Shown here one piece after another: positions 63,826 to 64,000 of a DNA stretch of 64,000 bases. The stretch covers positions 682,001 to 746,000 of the forward strand of contig JALJCQ010000016.1 of the NCBI GenBank assembly GCA_023091665.1, written 5' to 3'. Each line of letters begins with the position of its first letter. The stretch's first letter is position 1. Under the pieces are notes generated by a model. It did not search any database. It saw only the letters and a list, made by a program, of their open reading frames with translations, and was not told the origin of the DNA. A program made the translations under genes and the position numbers. Source of the DNA: Pythium myriotylum (taxonomy: Eukaryota; Oomycota; Peronosporomycetes; Pythiales; Pythiaceae).

Positions 63826-64000
63826 CGCGAGGCTCGTTGCGGGGAGGCGAATCGGATTGTGGCGCGCTTCCCACGGCCGAGAGAGCGAGAGAGGCGCGCA
63901 GCCGCGCAGCAGAGGAGGGCGATGCGCGATCAGGACGATGTGACGGGACGGGTGATCTTCAGTTTGAGCTGTTGGCCAAGAGCCGGGCCTTGGTCGCTCG

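Noticed and set aside
1..64000. tRNA, rRNA, snRNA or CRISPR arrays
   Set aside because: None recognised on either strand; hairpins found do not fit the cloverleaf or direct-repeat/spacer pattern.

Overview
The window is nuclear DNA from an oomycete, most likely a Pythium/Phytophthora-type plant-associated species; I cannot fix the genus. The evidence is the dense gene spacing, the many small introns (mostly 50-80 nt, GT-AG, often with a CTAAC/CTGAC-like branch site), oomycete-type initiator motifs, a gene tied to axonemal dynein assembly (consistent with flagellated zoospores), and a tandem family of secreted, catalytically degenerate trypsin-like proteins that resemble the glucanase inhibitor proteins (GIPs) of Phytophthora. 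All multi-exon models were built by eye; in each, the summed exon length is a multiple of three and the joins restore family-consistent protein.

Layout. 1-2.3 kb: tandem alpha/beta-hydrolases, the first cut by the window edge. 2.8-8 kb: an unrecognised coiled-coil gene, a fatty acid hydroxylase-type membrane enzyme and ATG9. 8.7-21.2 kb: two paralogous MFS transporters in opposite orientation enclose a guanylate-binding-protein-like large GTPase, a GCFC/PAXBP1-type splicing factor and a POT1 telomere protein. 21.7-24.6 kb: a small conserved protein, a UBE2T-type E2 enzyme and a compact AGC-type kinase. 24.6-38.5 kb: a DAAF9/Shulin-like dynein assembly factor, two tandem EamA/SLC35G-type transporters, a TLC-domain membrane protein and a kinesin-4-type motor.

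39-49.2 kb is a gene-poor accessory region carrying four GIP-like genes, all on the plus strand. None has an intact His-Asp-Ser triad. The fourth copy lies between two inverted ~0.9 kb repeats (about 46.76-47.63 and 49.75-50.70 kb), and a shorter third copy lies at 45.81-46.00 kb. A perfect 39-bp-arm palindrome sits just upstream of the first copy.

50.9-63.8 kb returns to core genes: a TRM9/ALKBH8-type tRNA methyltransferase, a TPR-like protein, a very low-complexity Tudor-domain protein, an 11-exon ALG10 glucosyltransferase, two tandem cytochrome P450s that share an almost identical 402-bp 3' tract, and a probable small hypothetical gene at the edge.

The core genes are unrelated housekeeping functions (autophagy, telomere capping, ubiquitin, N-glycosylation, wobble-base modification, cilia) and not an operon. 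The theme of the accessory genes is local duplication: hydrolases, MFS, EamA transporters, GIPs and P450s are all present as pairs or clusters.
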